A stretch of DNA of 64,000 nt from positions 334,265 through 398,264 of the forward strand of contig JACPNS010000003.1 in the NCBI GenBank assembly GCA_016185345.1, in the 5' to 3' direction. Under the pieces are notes generated by a model, which was not told where the DNA came from, made no database searches, and saw only the letters and a program-made list of their open reading frames with translations. Below, piece by piece: positions 16,178-23,970 of this stretch. The stretch is from Solirubrobacterales bacterium. GTDB taxonomy: Bacteria; Actinomycetota; Thermoleophilia; Solirubrobacterales; JACPNS01. The position numbers were made by a program, and so were the translations under genes. How positions within the stretch are numbered: the stretch's first letter is position 1; every line of letters begins with the position of its first letter.

Positions 16178-16206
16178 TTGTTTTTGCTTGTGACAAATGT
16201 CATACT
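16178..16206 (+). promoter_or_regulatory. Promoter with CRP-like palindrome for second HD-GYP gene
   Basis: TTGTTT (16178-16183) and CATACT (16201-16206) are spaced by 17 bp. The palindrome TGTGA-CAAATG-TCATA (16189-16204) overlaps the spacer and -10 box. It differs by one base from the CRP-family consensus TGTGA-N6-TCACA. A regulator bound here would be expected to repress. The assignment is by pattern only. Confidence 0.5.
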
Positions 16207-16271
16207 TACCCCGCCCTGAGGGTCAAACTTCAGGGGGAGGAGTACCGGAAGGCTCTGGGGAGATTCGGCCG

Positions 16272-17510
16272 GTGCACGAAGTTCGAGGACACGCTGTGCA
16301 CTACGAAGTCTTGAACAACGGTCAATCGACCGATGACGATTCGGCAAGCTGGCAAGGCCTCAAGGCCGAAGCCCAGCTGACGTTCATCTGGGTTGGCCGC
16401 CTCGCCGCTTTCGCGTGGTTCCTTGGCGCGTTGTTGGCGACGATCTACATGGTCTCGACCAACGATCTCTCTCGCGCCTCGTACCTGATGCTTGGTCTCT
16501 GCGCAATCGGGTTCATTGCCTCACTGATCATCCCTTGGAGCCACGCCGAACGCTGGTGGGTGCTTCCGATGATCGGATACGCGACCGCAGTGATCGCAGT
16601 CGCAACCGTGGTCCTGAACAAGCCCGGCATCACTGCTTTCCACCTTTTCCCGCTGCTCTTCCTCGCGTTCTTCTATTGGGGACGCTGGGATGTCATGGTC
16701 GGCGGATATGTGGCCTGGGCGGCCGTCTTCATCGGAGCAGAGTTCCTGCGCCCCGGCGGGGTCAATCTTGAGCAGCTCATCGTGGCGATGCCGACCTACA
16801 TCGCCACATCAGCGATGGTTGGAGTTCTGGCCAACCGCGTTCGCGGTATCAGCCGGACCGAGCGTCGGCGCTTCAAAGCAACGGTCGAGGCACTCTGCGC
16901 CGCACTCTCCGCGCGCGACGGATATACAGGGGAGCACTCGGCCGAAACCTTGGAGCTCGTCAGATCCGTTACCGAGCAACTTGAACTACCGATCGATCAG
17001 GTCGAGACGATCGCCGACGTGGCGTTGCTCCACGACATCGGCAAGATCGGTATCCCGAACGAGGTTCTCCACGAGCCGGGCAAGCTCAGCGACGATCAGT
17101 GGGAAGTGATGAAGCAGCACCCGGTGATCGGTGAGCGCATCGTCGCGCGCATCCCGGGCCTCGAGTCGGTCGCGCAGGCGATCCGCCACGAGCACGAGCG
17201 CTGGGATGGCAGGGGTTACCCCGATGGCCTGAAGGGCGACACGATTCCGCTGGCAAGCCGCATCGTTCTTGTATGTGACGCCTTCCACGCGATGACCAGC
17301 AACCGTCCGTACCGCGAAGCCATGCCGGTAGAGGACGCGCGCGCAGAACTCGTCCGCCACGCGGGCACCCAGTTTGACCCAGTGATCGTCGGGGCGCTCT
17401 TGTCCTCGCTCGACGTTGAATCCGAGCGTGCTGCAAGCGCTGTCGACCCGGCCGCGTCAAAGTTGATCGACGGCAAGTTTGAGCCGTCGGGCGCGCTGCA
17501 GTCTGTCTAG
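16272..17510 (+). CDS. Membrane-anchored HD-GYP domain protein (paralog 2)
   Basis: A 412-aa paralog of the preceding gene with the same plan: several N-terminal membrane helices (about residues 35-195), then HD-GYP (LLHDIGKIGIPNEVL, KQHPVIGERI, IRHEHERWDGRGYPDGL). The frame is open back to ATG 16197, but that codon lies inside the predicted promoter. GTG 16272 (GGGGAG nine nt before) or GTG 16296 (GAGGA six nt before) is more likely. A hairpin (16214-16235) overlaps a strong GGGGGAGGAG in the leader and could affect initiation. Probable role: turnover of a cyclic dinucleotide in response to a membrane signal. Confidence 0.88.
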   Translation: MHEVRGHAVHYEVLNNGQSTDDDSASWQGLKAEAQLTFIWVGRLAAFAWFLGALLATIYMVSTNDLSRASYLMLGLCAIGFIASLIIPWSHAERWWVLPMIGYATAVIAVATVVLNKPGITAFHLFPLLFLAFFYWGRWDVMVGGYVAWAAVFIGAEFLRPGGVNLEQLIVAMPTYIATSAMVGVLANRVRGISRTERRRFKATVEALCAALSARDGYTGEHSAETLELVRSVTEQLELPIDQVETIADVALLHDIGKIGIPNEVLHEPGKLSDDQWEVMKQHPVIGERIVARIPGLESVAQAIRHEHERWDGRGYPDGLKGDTIPLASRIVLVCDAFHAMTSNRPYREAMPVEDARAELVRHAGTQFDPVIVGALLSSLDVESERAASAVDPAASKLIDGKFEPSGALQSV

Positions 17511-17523
17511 CCGCGCGGGCGCT

Positions 17524-17784
17524 CTAGCTCTGGTTCAGCCGAGCGAGGTCTGAGCCGCCCGATCCGCGCTCGCCCTCGACGGCGAGCCTTTCAAGCTTTG
17601 CGATCTCCACTTCGGCGAGCAGCCTGGCTGGATCGTCTGCGGCGAGCGGAGCGACGAGGCGCTTGAGCCTGTTGCGTACCTGTAGCGAGAAGTGCGGGGT
17701 CGCGGCGCCGGCGAGGATGCGAACGTCATCGACGGTCACGGTGTGACTCGCGGATTTCAGCTCGGGCTTCTCGAACTCGCTCAT
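17524..17784 (-). CDS. Conserved-looking hypothetical protein, 86 aa
   Basis: A small soluble protein beginning MSEFEKPELKSASHTVTVDDVR, with a middle LVAPLAADDPARLLAEVEIAKLERLAVEG that is probably helical. There are no cysteines, membrane segment or motif that I recognise. TACACT (17792-17797, minus strand) lies 7 nt before the ATG, the same arrangement as upstream of 42501. This supports a real, probably leaderless gene. It is convergent with the HD-GYP gene. Confidence 0.6.
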   Translation of the reverse strand: MSEFEKPELKSASHTVTVDDVRILAGAATPHFSLQVRNRLKRLVAPLAADDPARLLAEVEIAKLERLAVEGERGSGGSDLARLNQS

Positions 17785-17804
17785 TGAGTTGAGTGTATGA
17801 AGGC

Positions 17805-19058
17805 TTAAGGGACCGGCGCGCCGCCGCCGTCGCCGGTGCTGCCGGTTGAGCCCTGCGGGGCGAGCTTCGTGACGGCGAGCAGCTCGTCGAAGGTTGCCTG
17901 GATGCCGGGCGACAGCTGCTGCTCATCTCCGAGTAGCCATGCGCGGTTGTAGACCGCGTTCGCCGGGTTGTCGATATATGCCGACTGCTCATCGAGCAGG
18001 TAGTTGCGCAGCGCGCGGTCGACCACGTCCGGGCTGCCGTTGATCAGGAGCGGTCCGTAGGCGGCGCCAGAAGACAATGTGGTCGCAGCCGCGACGTTCA
18101 TCTCGTTGCGCGAATTCATGATCACAAAGCCGTGTCCGGGGTCGGTGATGCCCCAGCCCCAGTCGGTGGCCGGGTCCGAGAACGTGGAAACCTCAACCGC
18201 ATTCTGCGATGGGTTTGGACCGGCGACCCGGCGGACTTTGCCGTACTTGCGAAGCACGGCAAGCACCTGGTCACTGATCGCCACGTCGGGCCCGACGACG
18301 TAGATCGAAGGCTTCTTGTGGTCGGCGATCGCGCGAAGCGTGGCAAGCGGCACGGTTTCCTTGTTGGCGAAGAAGACCGGGCTTCCCGTATTGGCTGCCA
18401 ATGGTCCAGCCGGTAGCGCGTAGCGCTTGAGGCTGGGATCGGCGGTTGTGACGATCACCTGCTCGGAGGGCTTACCGCCCGTAAGACGCGTCCATAGGCG
18501 ATCGATTGCGAGGGTGAGATTCTCGAAATTGTTGTTGACCAGGTTGACTCGAGGCGTGCGCTCGGGCAGCGCGAGGGAGCCCGCAGCGATTGCCTTCGGT
18601 CGCAGCGTCTGTCCTGGGATCATGACGCCGCTTGGATTTAGCGCGGCCATCGCAGACTTGGTGACGTCGGGGAGCTTTTTTGGGCCGCTGAGCAGCATTG
18701 GTGCGCCGAGCGGGGCCGCCGAGAGGACGCTCATCGCGATCGCGGCGCGCCAATCGTTCTCGCCGACGGCGGTCACCACCGTTGGTCGGGTGAAGGCGCT
18801 GCTCGAGGGGTAGACGGTGATGGCCGCGGCGGCAGCGTTTGCGTCGGGGTCGGACCCGGGGATGCGAATCGTGTTGCGAGTCGTGAGCGCCGGCGCGCCG
18901 CTCCCGCGTGAAAAGTCCTTCACGCTGGTGTCGCTGGTGAGGCTCGTCTCCTGCAGCGCCTGGTCGCCGAGCGTGCAGCCAGAAAGGACCAGTGCGGCAA
19001 GCAGCGTGAGCGGCGCGAAACTCAGCGCGCGGCGATGAAAGTGCAGGAAGCGGGACAT
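17805..19058 (-). CDS. Lipoprotein with cell-wall-binding repeat 2 (CWB2) domains
   Basis: A 417-aa exported lipoprotein. The signal peptide ends in the lipobox VLSGC. Three CWB2-type repeats follow, recognised by phrases such as PSIYVVGPDVAISDQVLAVL and KVRRVAGPNPSQNAVEVS. CWB2 modules bind anionic polymers of the Gram-positive wall. A Gly/Ser-rich tail ends the protein. The frame extends much further upstream, but that part lies opposite the acyl-CoA dehydrogenase gene and encodes no signal peptide. The true start is therefore ATG 19058 before MSRFLHFHRR. Confidence 0.85.
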   Translation of the reverse strand: MSRFLHFHRRALSFAPLTLLAALVLSGCTLGDQALQETSLTSDTSVKDFSRGSGAPALTTRNTIRIPGSDPDANAAAAAITVYPSSSAFTRPTVVTAVGENDWRAAIAMSVLSAAPLGAPMLLSGPKKLPDVTKSAMAALNPSGVMIPGQTLRPKAIAAGSLALPERTPRVNLVNNNFENLTLAIDRLWTRLTGGKPSEQVIVTTADPSLKRYALPAGPLAANTGSPVFFANKETVPLATLRAIADHKKPSIYVVGPDVAISDQVLAVLRKYGKVRRVAGPNPSQNAVEVSTFSDPATDWGWGITDPGHGFVIMNSRNEMNVAAATTLSSGAAYGPLLINGSPDVVDRALRNYLLDEQSAYIDNPANAVYNRAWLLGDEQQLSPGIQATFDELLAVTKLAPQGSTGSTGDGGGAPVP

Positions 19059-19101
19059 GCAACCGGCACGATACCCGTGCGCGGGGCGTCCGGACTCGGG
19101 C

Positions 19102-19129
19102 TTAACCGGGTCGCAACCGCGGCTATAAA
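19102..19129 (+). promoter_or_regulatory. Candidate promoter for acyl-CoA dehydrogenase
   Basis: TTAACC (19102-19107) and TATAAA (19124-19129) are separated by 16 bp, about 100 bp before the GTG start at 19236. A second -10-like TACAAT (19154-19159) overlaps a direct repeat, ATTTCGCG at 19144-19151 and 19158-19165, which could be a regulator site. Confidence 0.45.
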
Positions 19130-19235
19130 GAAATGCCGGGGTCATTTCGCGGATACAATTTCGCGCTGTTCGCCGCCTTACCCATGGGACACCTGCGGCG
19201 ACATCCTCTCCCAATTTTCGTAACAGGAGCAAAAA

Positions 19236-20504
19236 GTGGAATTCGGTTACACGCCTGAGCAGCAAGCGCTCAAGGAACGCATTCATAAGTTTGCCGTCGA
19301 GCACATTCGCCCGGTTGCTGGTAAGCACGACAAAGAGCAGACCGTGCCGTGGGACGTGATGAAGGCAGCTGCGGCCGAAGGAATCGGAACCCTCGACTTC
19401 ATGATGTCGATGGGCGGTGACCCGCAGGGCCAGTTCGCCACGATCTACGCAGAAGAAATGCATTGGGGCTGCGCAGGAATTGCACTCTCGATCGCTGGCT
19501 CGGGCCTCGCTGCCGCCGGTATCGCCTCGTCTGGCACTAAGGACCAGATGATGGAGTGGGTGCCCAAGTGCTTCGCCAACGGCGACGAAATGCACCTTGG
19601 CGCATACGCCGTGACCGAACCGGCTGCCGGTTCCGACGTCAAGTCTCTCCGCACCACGGCAAAGCTCGAAGGCGACGAGTGGATCCTCAACGGTTCCAAG
19701 GTCTTCATCACCAACGGCGGAATCGCCGACGTGACGGTTGTGGTCGCGGTCGTGGACCCCGAGCTCGGCACGCGCGGTCAGGCTTCGTTCATCGTCCCGA
19801 AGGGCACGCCCGGCCTTTCGCAGGGCAAAAAGGAAGACAAGCTCGGCATCCGCGCTTCTCAGACCACGGAAGTGGTTCTTGAGAACTGCCGCGTCCCGGC
19901 CGAGTACCTGCTGGGCGGTATGGACAAGCTGAACAAGAAGCTTGAGAACGCCCGCAGCGGCAAGAAAGTCGGAGGCGCTAACGCGCTGGCAACCTTTGAG
20001 CTCACGCGTCCGTTCGTCGGCGCGAGCGCGATCGGTATCGCCCGCGCTGCCTACGAGTTCACCCTCGAGTACCTCTCGGAGACAAGGATCGACGGCAAGC
20101 CCGCGCTCGACAACCCGGGTATTCACCAGCAGATCGCCGACATCGCCACAGAGATCGACGCAGCCCGTCTGCTCGTGCAGCGCGCATCCTGGATGGGTGC
20201 CAACGGCCGGCCCCTGATGGGCGGCCAGGGCTCGATGAGCAAGCTCAAGTGTGGCGACGTCGCAATGTGGTCAACGGCCAAGTGCATGGACTTGATCGGT
20301 CCCGCCGCGTGGGACACCGACCTGCCGCTCGAGAAGTGGTACCGCGACGCGAAGATCTACCAGATCTTCGAAGGCACGAGCCAGATCCAGCGCATGGTAA
20401 TCGGCCGCCTGCAGGTTGGCCAGTTCCGTGCGCAGCTCGAGGAGGCCAAGCAGGAGTTTGCTGCGAAGTCAGAGGCTGCAAAGGCCGAGGCCGTCCCGGC
20501 ATGA
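19236..20504 (+). CDS. Acyl-CoA dehydrogenase
   Basis: A 422-aa FAD enzyme of usual length. Seen are an N-terminal helical domain, GAYAVTEPAAGSDVKSLRTTA (FAD/substrate signature), WILNGSKVFITNGG, and the C-terminal IFEGTSQIQRM where the catalytic glutamate lies. It introduces the first double bond in fatty acyl-CoA beta-oxidation. The GTG start has AGGAG seven nt upstream. Classed within the short/medium-chain type by overall similarity; the chain-length preference cannot be told. A strong terminator follows at 20530. Confidence 0.92.
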   Translation: MEFGYTPEQQALKERIHKFAVEHIRPVAGKHDKEQTVPWDVMKAAAAEGIGTLDFMMSMGGDPQGQFATIYAEEMHWGCAGIALSIAGSGLAAAGIASSGTKDQMMEWVPKCFANGDEMHLGAYAVTEPAAGSDVKSLRTTAKLEGDEWILNGSKVFITNGGIADVTVVVAVVDPELGTRGQASFIVPKGTPGLSQGKKEDKLGIRASQTTEVVLENCRVPAEYLLGGMDKLNKKLENARSGKKVGGANALATFELTRPFVGASAIGIARAAYEFTLEYLSETRIDGKPALDNPGIHQQIADIATEIDAARLLVQRASWMGANGRPLMGGQGSMSKLKCGDVAMWSTAKCMDLIGPAAWDTDLPLEKWYRDAKIYQIFEGTSQIQRMVIGRLQVGQFRAQLEEAKQEFAAKSEAAKAEAVPA

Positions 20505-20529
20505 TCGCCAAAGAGATCGAGTTGTTTCG

Positions 20530-20561
20530 AAGGGCCGCCTCTTGGGGCGGCCCTTCTTTTT
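20530..20561 (+). terminator. Rho-independent terminator after acyl-CoA dehydrogenase
   Basis: AAGGGCCGCC (20530-20539) pairs with GGCGGCCCTT (20546-20555) around a six-base loop, followed by CTTTTT. It sits between convergent genes and ends just before the stop codon of the minus-strand metal-binding lipoprotein. Confidence 0.9.
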
Positions 20562-20564
20562 GGG

Positions 20565-21500
20565 CTACTCGCCGTCCGTGCCGATCGCGGCCGAGCAGGT
20601 GACGTTGCCCTTGGTCGCGCCGGAAACGATCACGTTCACCGAGTAGGCGACTGATCGCAACAGTGTCTCAGCGGCCAAGTTCTTGTCGGACGTGGCGTCG
20701 GTCAGGATTGCGTTCTTGGCGATATCGAGCTTGAACGCAACGGCGGCCGCCTGGGGGTCGTTCTCGGCCCACGGCACGGTGACGACCTGAGCCTTGCCTG
20801 AGCGCGCCTCGCTAGTGGTCCTGCTCACGTCTGCGTCGGTCGCCGTGTCGGCACCGCGCTCGGTCAGTTGAGCGACCAGCCTGAATCCGTAGCGGCGAGC
20901 GAGGTAGTCGAGGTCGTCGTGCCCCGAGACGACGCGAAGCTTTCCGCCCTTCGGGAGGTCAATGCAGTATTGGAGTGAGTCGTCCATGTTCTGGACCTTT
21001 CCGAGATAAGTCGCGAGGTTTGCGTCGTAGGTCGCTTTCGCGCGCGGATTCGCCTTGGTCAGCTCGCTTGCCACCTTCGTCGCGGCCAGCTTGACGTTTC
21101 GAAGATCCGTGTACCAATGAGAATTGATCTTGCCCTCGTTGCGGATGATCTTCGCGGACTCAGAAAGATCGACAACCTTGCTCTCGGCCTTGGCCTCGGT
21201 GATCGCGGGCTCGATCCAGGGGTCCATGTCGCCACCAGAACGAAAGACCAGTTTGGCCTTGCCGACTGAACTCGCAGCATCCGATGGCGGCGTCCAGGTG
21301 TGGGTATTCACCAATGGTCGAGCAAGTCCGGTGACTTTCACCGCCGTGCCGCCAACCTCGCTCACAAGATCGGCCATCTGGCTTGTGGTGGCGACAACGC
21401 TTGGTGCGGGAGCAGGATCGTCTCCTGCTCCGCAGCCGGAGAGCGCAACAACCATCGCAATCACCACGAGTACGCAGGCACGAGTCCACAAACGATTCAT
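20565..21500 (-). CDS. Metal ABC transporter substrate-binding lipoprotein (ZnuA/TroA family)
   Basis: A 311-aa cluster A-I solute-binding protein. The signal peptide ends in the lipobox VALSGC. VVATTSQMADLVSEVGG, NTHTWTPP, NSHWYTDLRN and VSGHDDLDYLARRYGF carry metal-ligand histidines and acids expected in zinc/manganese/iron binders. No permease or ATPase is adjacent; it may use the ABC genes at 23971-27355, whose fused binding domain is a paralog. ATG 21500 follows GGGGG. The terminator at 20530 lies at its 3' end. Confidence 0.85.
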   Translation of the reverse strand: MNRLWTRACVLVVIAMVVALSGCGAGDDPAPAPSVVATTSQMADLVSEVGGTAVKVTGLARPLVNTHTWTPPSDAASSVGKAKLVFRSGGDMDPWIEPAITEAKAESKVVDLSESAKIIRNEGKINSHWYTDLRNVKLAATKVASELTKANPRAKATYDANLATYLGKVQNMDDSLQYCIDLPKGGKLRVVSGHDDLDYLARRYGFRLVAQLTERGADTATDADVSRTTSEARSGKAQVVTVPWAENDPQAAAVAFKLDIAKNAILTDATSDKNLAAETLLRSVAYSVNVIVSGATKGNVTCSAAIGTDGE

Positions 21501-21607
21501 CCAAAAACCCCCTTGCGCGCATCCCACGCGCGCTCTTGATCGGGCTGATTCCTACCAGATCCAGACCGAAGTTCTTCCGTAAACTACGTATTTCCAGCAA
21601 TTAAGGC

Positions 21608-21636
21608 TTGACCAACTACCGCCGATCCGTTATAGT
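21608..21636 (+). promoter_or_regulatory. Sigma-70-type promoter of the riboswitch/M23 gene
   Basis: TTGACC (21608-21613) and TATAGT (21631-21636) with an optimal 17-bp spacer. The transcript would begin near 21643, right at the 5' edge of the c-di-AMP riboswitch. Confidence 0.85.
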
Positions 21637-21643
21637 GGCCGAC

Positions 21644-21800
21644 AGCGCTGAATGACCAAGCCTGCCAGGCGAGGTCAGCGGGGGACCCAAATCCCCGGGG
21701 CGAATTGCAGTCGTTAGGACTGCATAGCGTGCAGGTATCTGACCGAGATCAGGATCCATACGCGAGCCCGACAGCTAACTCCGTAAGCGCGTTGTCTCTC
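21644..21800 (+). promoter_or_regulatory. Cyclic di-AMP riboswitch (ydaO-yuaA family)
   Basis: The leader shows the conserved blocks of the ydaO class. CGCTGAATGACC pairs with GGTCAGCG (P1-like). AGCCTGCCAGGCGA, GGGGGACCCAAATCCCC and GGGGCGAATTGC follow, and the hallmark GACAGCTAACTCCGTAAG lies near the 3' end (21770-21787). This class binds c-di-AMP, usually turning off cell-wall hydrolase or osmotic genes. The next gene is an M23 murein hydrolase, the textbook target type. About 235 nt separate the aptamer from the start codon and hold the expression platform. A perfect GGCGGC-TCAG-GCCGCC hairpin lies at 21999-22014, without a T-tract. The intergenic stretch 21501-21607 shows nothing else. 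Confidence 0.88.
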
Positions 21801-22035
21801 TGGAGACTGTTGGCACCCAATATGTACCGACGTCGCCAATGACGTTGTCAACCTTGCACCTCGCGTGCGCGCTGGCCGGATCCTCAGGCAACCACAGCCG
21901 CATACGGGCTTGCAGGTTGTCATATAGAAGCAGGAAATTTCCAAGAAACACGGATTTCATTTCTAGCCTCGAACGGCCTACGCGAACCCTTCGCCCTGGG
22001 CGGCTCAGGCCGCCGACCCCAAACCCCACCTAAAT

Positions 22036-23205
22036 ATGCCTCGACTAATCCACACGAATTTCCGCGCAATCCTCTGGATCTGCATCATCTTCACTGCGTT
22101 GAGCGCGCTTTATCTAGCACGGCCGTTGGGCTCGAGTGCGAAGAGTTCCGCCGAGTTGCAGAACAACATCGCAAAGAAATCGACCAGGGCGAGCTCGCTC
22201 AGCAGTGACATCACCCGCATGTCGGGCAAGATTCAGGGTCTCCGTGGCCGCATCGCCAAGCTGCAGGAGCGTCAAAACTCGATCCAGACCAACCTGGACG
22301 CAAAGGCCGCCCGTCAGAAAAAGATCGCCAACGCACTCAGCGTTTCGCGGGAGCGCCTGTCCCGCCTGCGCGGGCAGCTGGCGCGCTCTCGCGAGCTCTT
22401 GAAAGCTCGCATCGTTGCGGTGTACAAGCAGGGCGAGCCGAACATGATTCAGGTGGTGCTCAGCTCCCGCGGGTTCGTTGACATGGTTGAACGTGCCACA
22501 TACATGGAACGAATCGCGAGGCAGGATCACAGGATCATCACTAGGGTCACGCGTTTGAAGGGGCAGACGAAGAACGAGACAGTCAAACTCGCCGGCCTCG
22601 AAAAGAAGGCCTCGCGACTGGTGGCCGAGGTCCGTAGCGAACGCGACCGTGTCGCCGGTGCCAAGGGCACTCTCGCCGCTCAGCGCAACGAATTGAACGC
22701 CGCTGTCGGCAGCAGAAAGAGCAAACTCGCTGTCGTCTCGAAAAGCCTGCGCCGCGACAGGGATGACCTCGCCGCGATGCAAGCCAGCAACGGCGCGATC
22801 GTCGGAGCCCTCGACGAAAGCGCGCCGATCAAGAAGGGCTCAGGCCAGCTGATCTGGCCGGTGAACGGACAGATCACTTCTCCGTTTGGCAACCGCTGGG
22901 GACGCCTTCACGGCGGACTCGACATCGCGGTGCCGATGGGCACCGCCGTCCGCGCCGCGGACTCAGGAACGGTTCGCATCGCTGGCTTGATGGGCGGATA
23001 CGGAAACTTCGTCTGCGTGCAGCATTCGAGCTCGATGAGCACGTGCTACGCCCACAACGGTCCGCTGGCTGTCAGGGTGGGCCAATCGGTCAAAAAGGGC
23101 CAGACGGTCGCTGCGTCTGGCAATTCCGGACTCTCCACGGGCCCGCACCTTCACTTCGAAGTGCGCATCAACGGCAATCGGGTCGACCCGATGGGCTACC
23201 TCTAG
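22036..23205 (+). CDS. M23-family murein hydrolase with N-terminal coiled coil (EnvC/NlpD-like)
   Basis: A 389-aa exported protein. A hydrophobic signal/anchor lies at residues 10-30 (ILWICIIFTALSALYLA), a long coiled coil at about 38-255, and the LytM/M23 peptidase at about 270-385. The zinc ligands appear in RLHGGLDIA and HLHFEV, so the site looks active, unlike degenerate EnvC. It would cut peptide cross-bridges in peptidoglycan or activate amidases. Transcription is probably governed by the c-di-AMP riboswitch upstream. Its stop shares CTAG with the convergent lgt stop. Confidence 0.9.
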   Translation: MPRLIHTNFRAILWICIIFTALSALYLARPLGSSAKSSAELQNNIAKKSTRASSLSSDITRMSGKIQGLRGRIAKLQERQNSIQTNLDAKAARQKKIANALSVSRERLSRLRGQLARSRELLKARIVAVYKQGEPNMIQVVLSSRGFVDMVERATYMERIARQDHRIITRVTRLKGQTKNETVKLAGLEKKASRLVAEVRSERDRVAGAKGTLAAQRNELNAAVGSRKSKLAVVSKSLRRDRDDLAAMQASNGAIVGALDESAPIKKGSGQLIWPVNGQITSPFGNRWGRLHGGLDIAVPMGTAVRAADSGTVRIAGLMGGYGNFVCVQHSSSMSTCYAHNGPLAVRVGQSVKKGQTVAASGNSGLSTGPHLHFEVRINGNRVDPMGYL

Positions 23206-23963
23206 GCCGTTGTAACCGACCGCCCGCTCGGTACCGGACGATCCTTCAGAGCGAGCACGAAGGCGACTCCAATCAGCGCCAGCGCCACGCTGACGATCTG
23301 CGCGAGCGTCAAGCCGAGTGCGACGTCCTCGTTGCGGCGGAGGAATTCCACGAAAAAGCGCGAGGTGCCCGATCCGATCAAGTAGATGCCAAAGAGCATT
23401 CCGGGGTGCCAGCGGTCGCGCCAGCGCCAGAGGAGAATCGCGAACAGGCCCATCGCGGACACCTCGATCAGCGGCGTGGGGTAGACCTCCACGCCCGGGG
23501 GAGTCGGCACGGTCCCGTTGGGGTAGCCCATTCCCCACCAGGCGTCGGTAGGTTTGCCGTAGTCGCCGTCCCCCGAAAGTTGGTCGCCGATTCGTCCAAC
23601 CGCGTATCCGGCAGCCACCGCGGGGGCGCAGACGTCCATCAAGGTGAAGGTGAGTATTTTGCGCCAGTACGCGTAGGCCGCCACCGCCGCGGACGCGCCG
23701 AATGCGCCGCCGTACCAGACAAGCCCTGAGCCGGAGAAGATCTGGTCCAAAGCCCAGTCGCCCTCGGCGGCCGAAAACCAAAGTTTCGCGCCGAGGATGC
23801 CGCCGACTGCCGCTGCGAGAATCAGCTCGTACGCCCAGTCGACGGTGTCGCCAAGCTCTTTCAGTCGGCGCCCGATGATCAGCCCCGCAACGACGAATCC
23901 CAAGGCAAACATCAGCCCAAAGGTCTGAAGTGTCACTGGTCCGAGATCGATCTCTGGCTGCAT
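23202..23963 (-). CDS. lgt: Prolipoprotein diacylglyceryl transferase
   Basis: A 253-aa, seven-helix membrane enzyme. The Lgt signature region reads AVGRIGDQLSGDGDYGKPT and the later catalytic loop reads VYPTPLIEVSAMG. Lgt adds diacylglycerol to the lipobox cysteine of prelipoproteins. It is the last gene of the metal ABC operon, 7 bp after the second permease, where it would be co-expressed with a binding protein that contains a lipobox. Convergent with the M23 gene; the two stop codons overlap. Confidence 0.92.
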   Translation of the reverse strand: MQPEIDLGPVTLQTFGLMFALGFVVAGLIIGRRLKELGDTVDWAYELILAAAVGGILGAKLWFSAAEGDWALDQIFSGSGLVWYGGAFGASAAVAAYAYWRKILTFTLMDVCAPAVAAGYAVGRIGDQLSGDGDYGKPTDAWWGMGYPNGTVPTPPGVEVYPTPLIEVSAMGLFAILLWRWRDRWHPGMLFGIYLIGSGTSRFFVEFLRRNEDVALGLTLAQIVSVALALIGVAFVLALKDRPVPSGRSVTTA

Positions 23964-23970
23964 CGGGCGG

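Noticed and set aside
19059..20126. A long open frame on the minus strand that would extend the CWB2 lipoprotein upstream to 773 aa.
   Set aside because: It lies opposite the well-supported acyl-CoA dehydrogenase, encodes no recognisable domain, and the lipoprotein signal peptide begins at 19058.
21839..22033. A small plus-strand frame between the riboswitch and the M23 gene.
   Set aside because: It is out of frame with the M23 gene, has an unlikely composition and no ribosome site; it most likely belongs to the leader.
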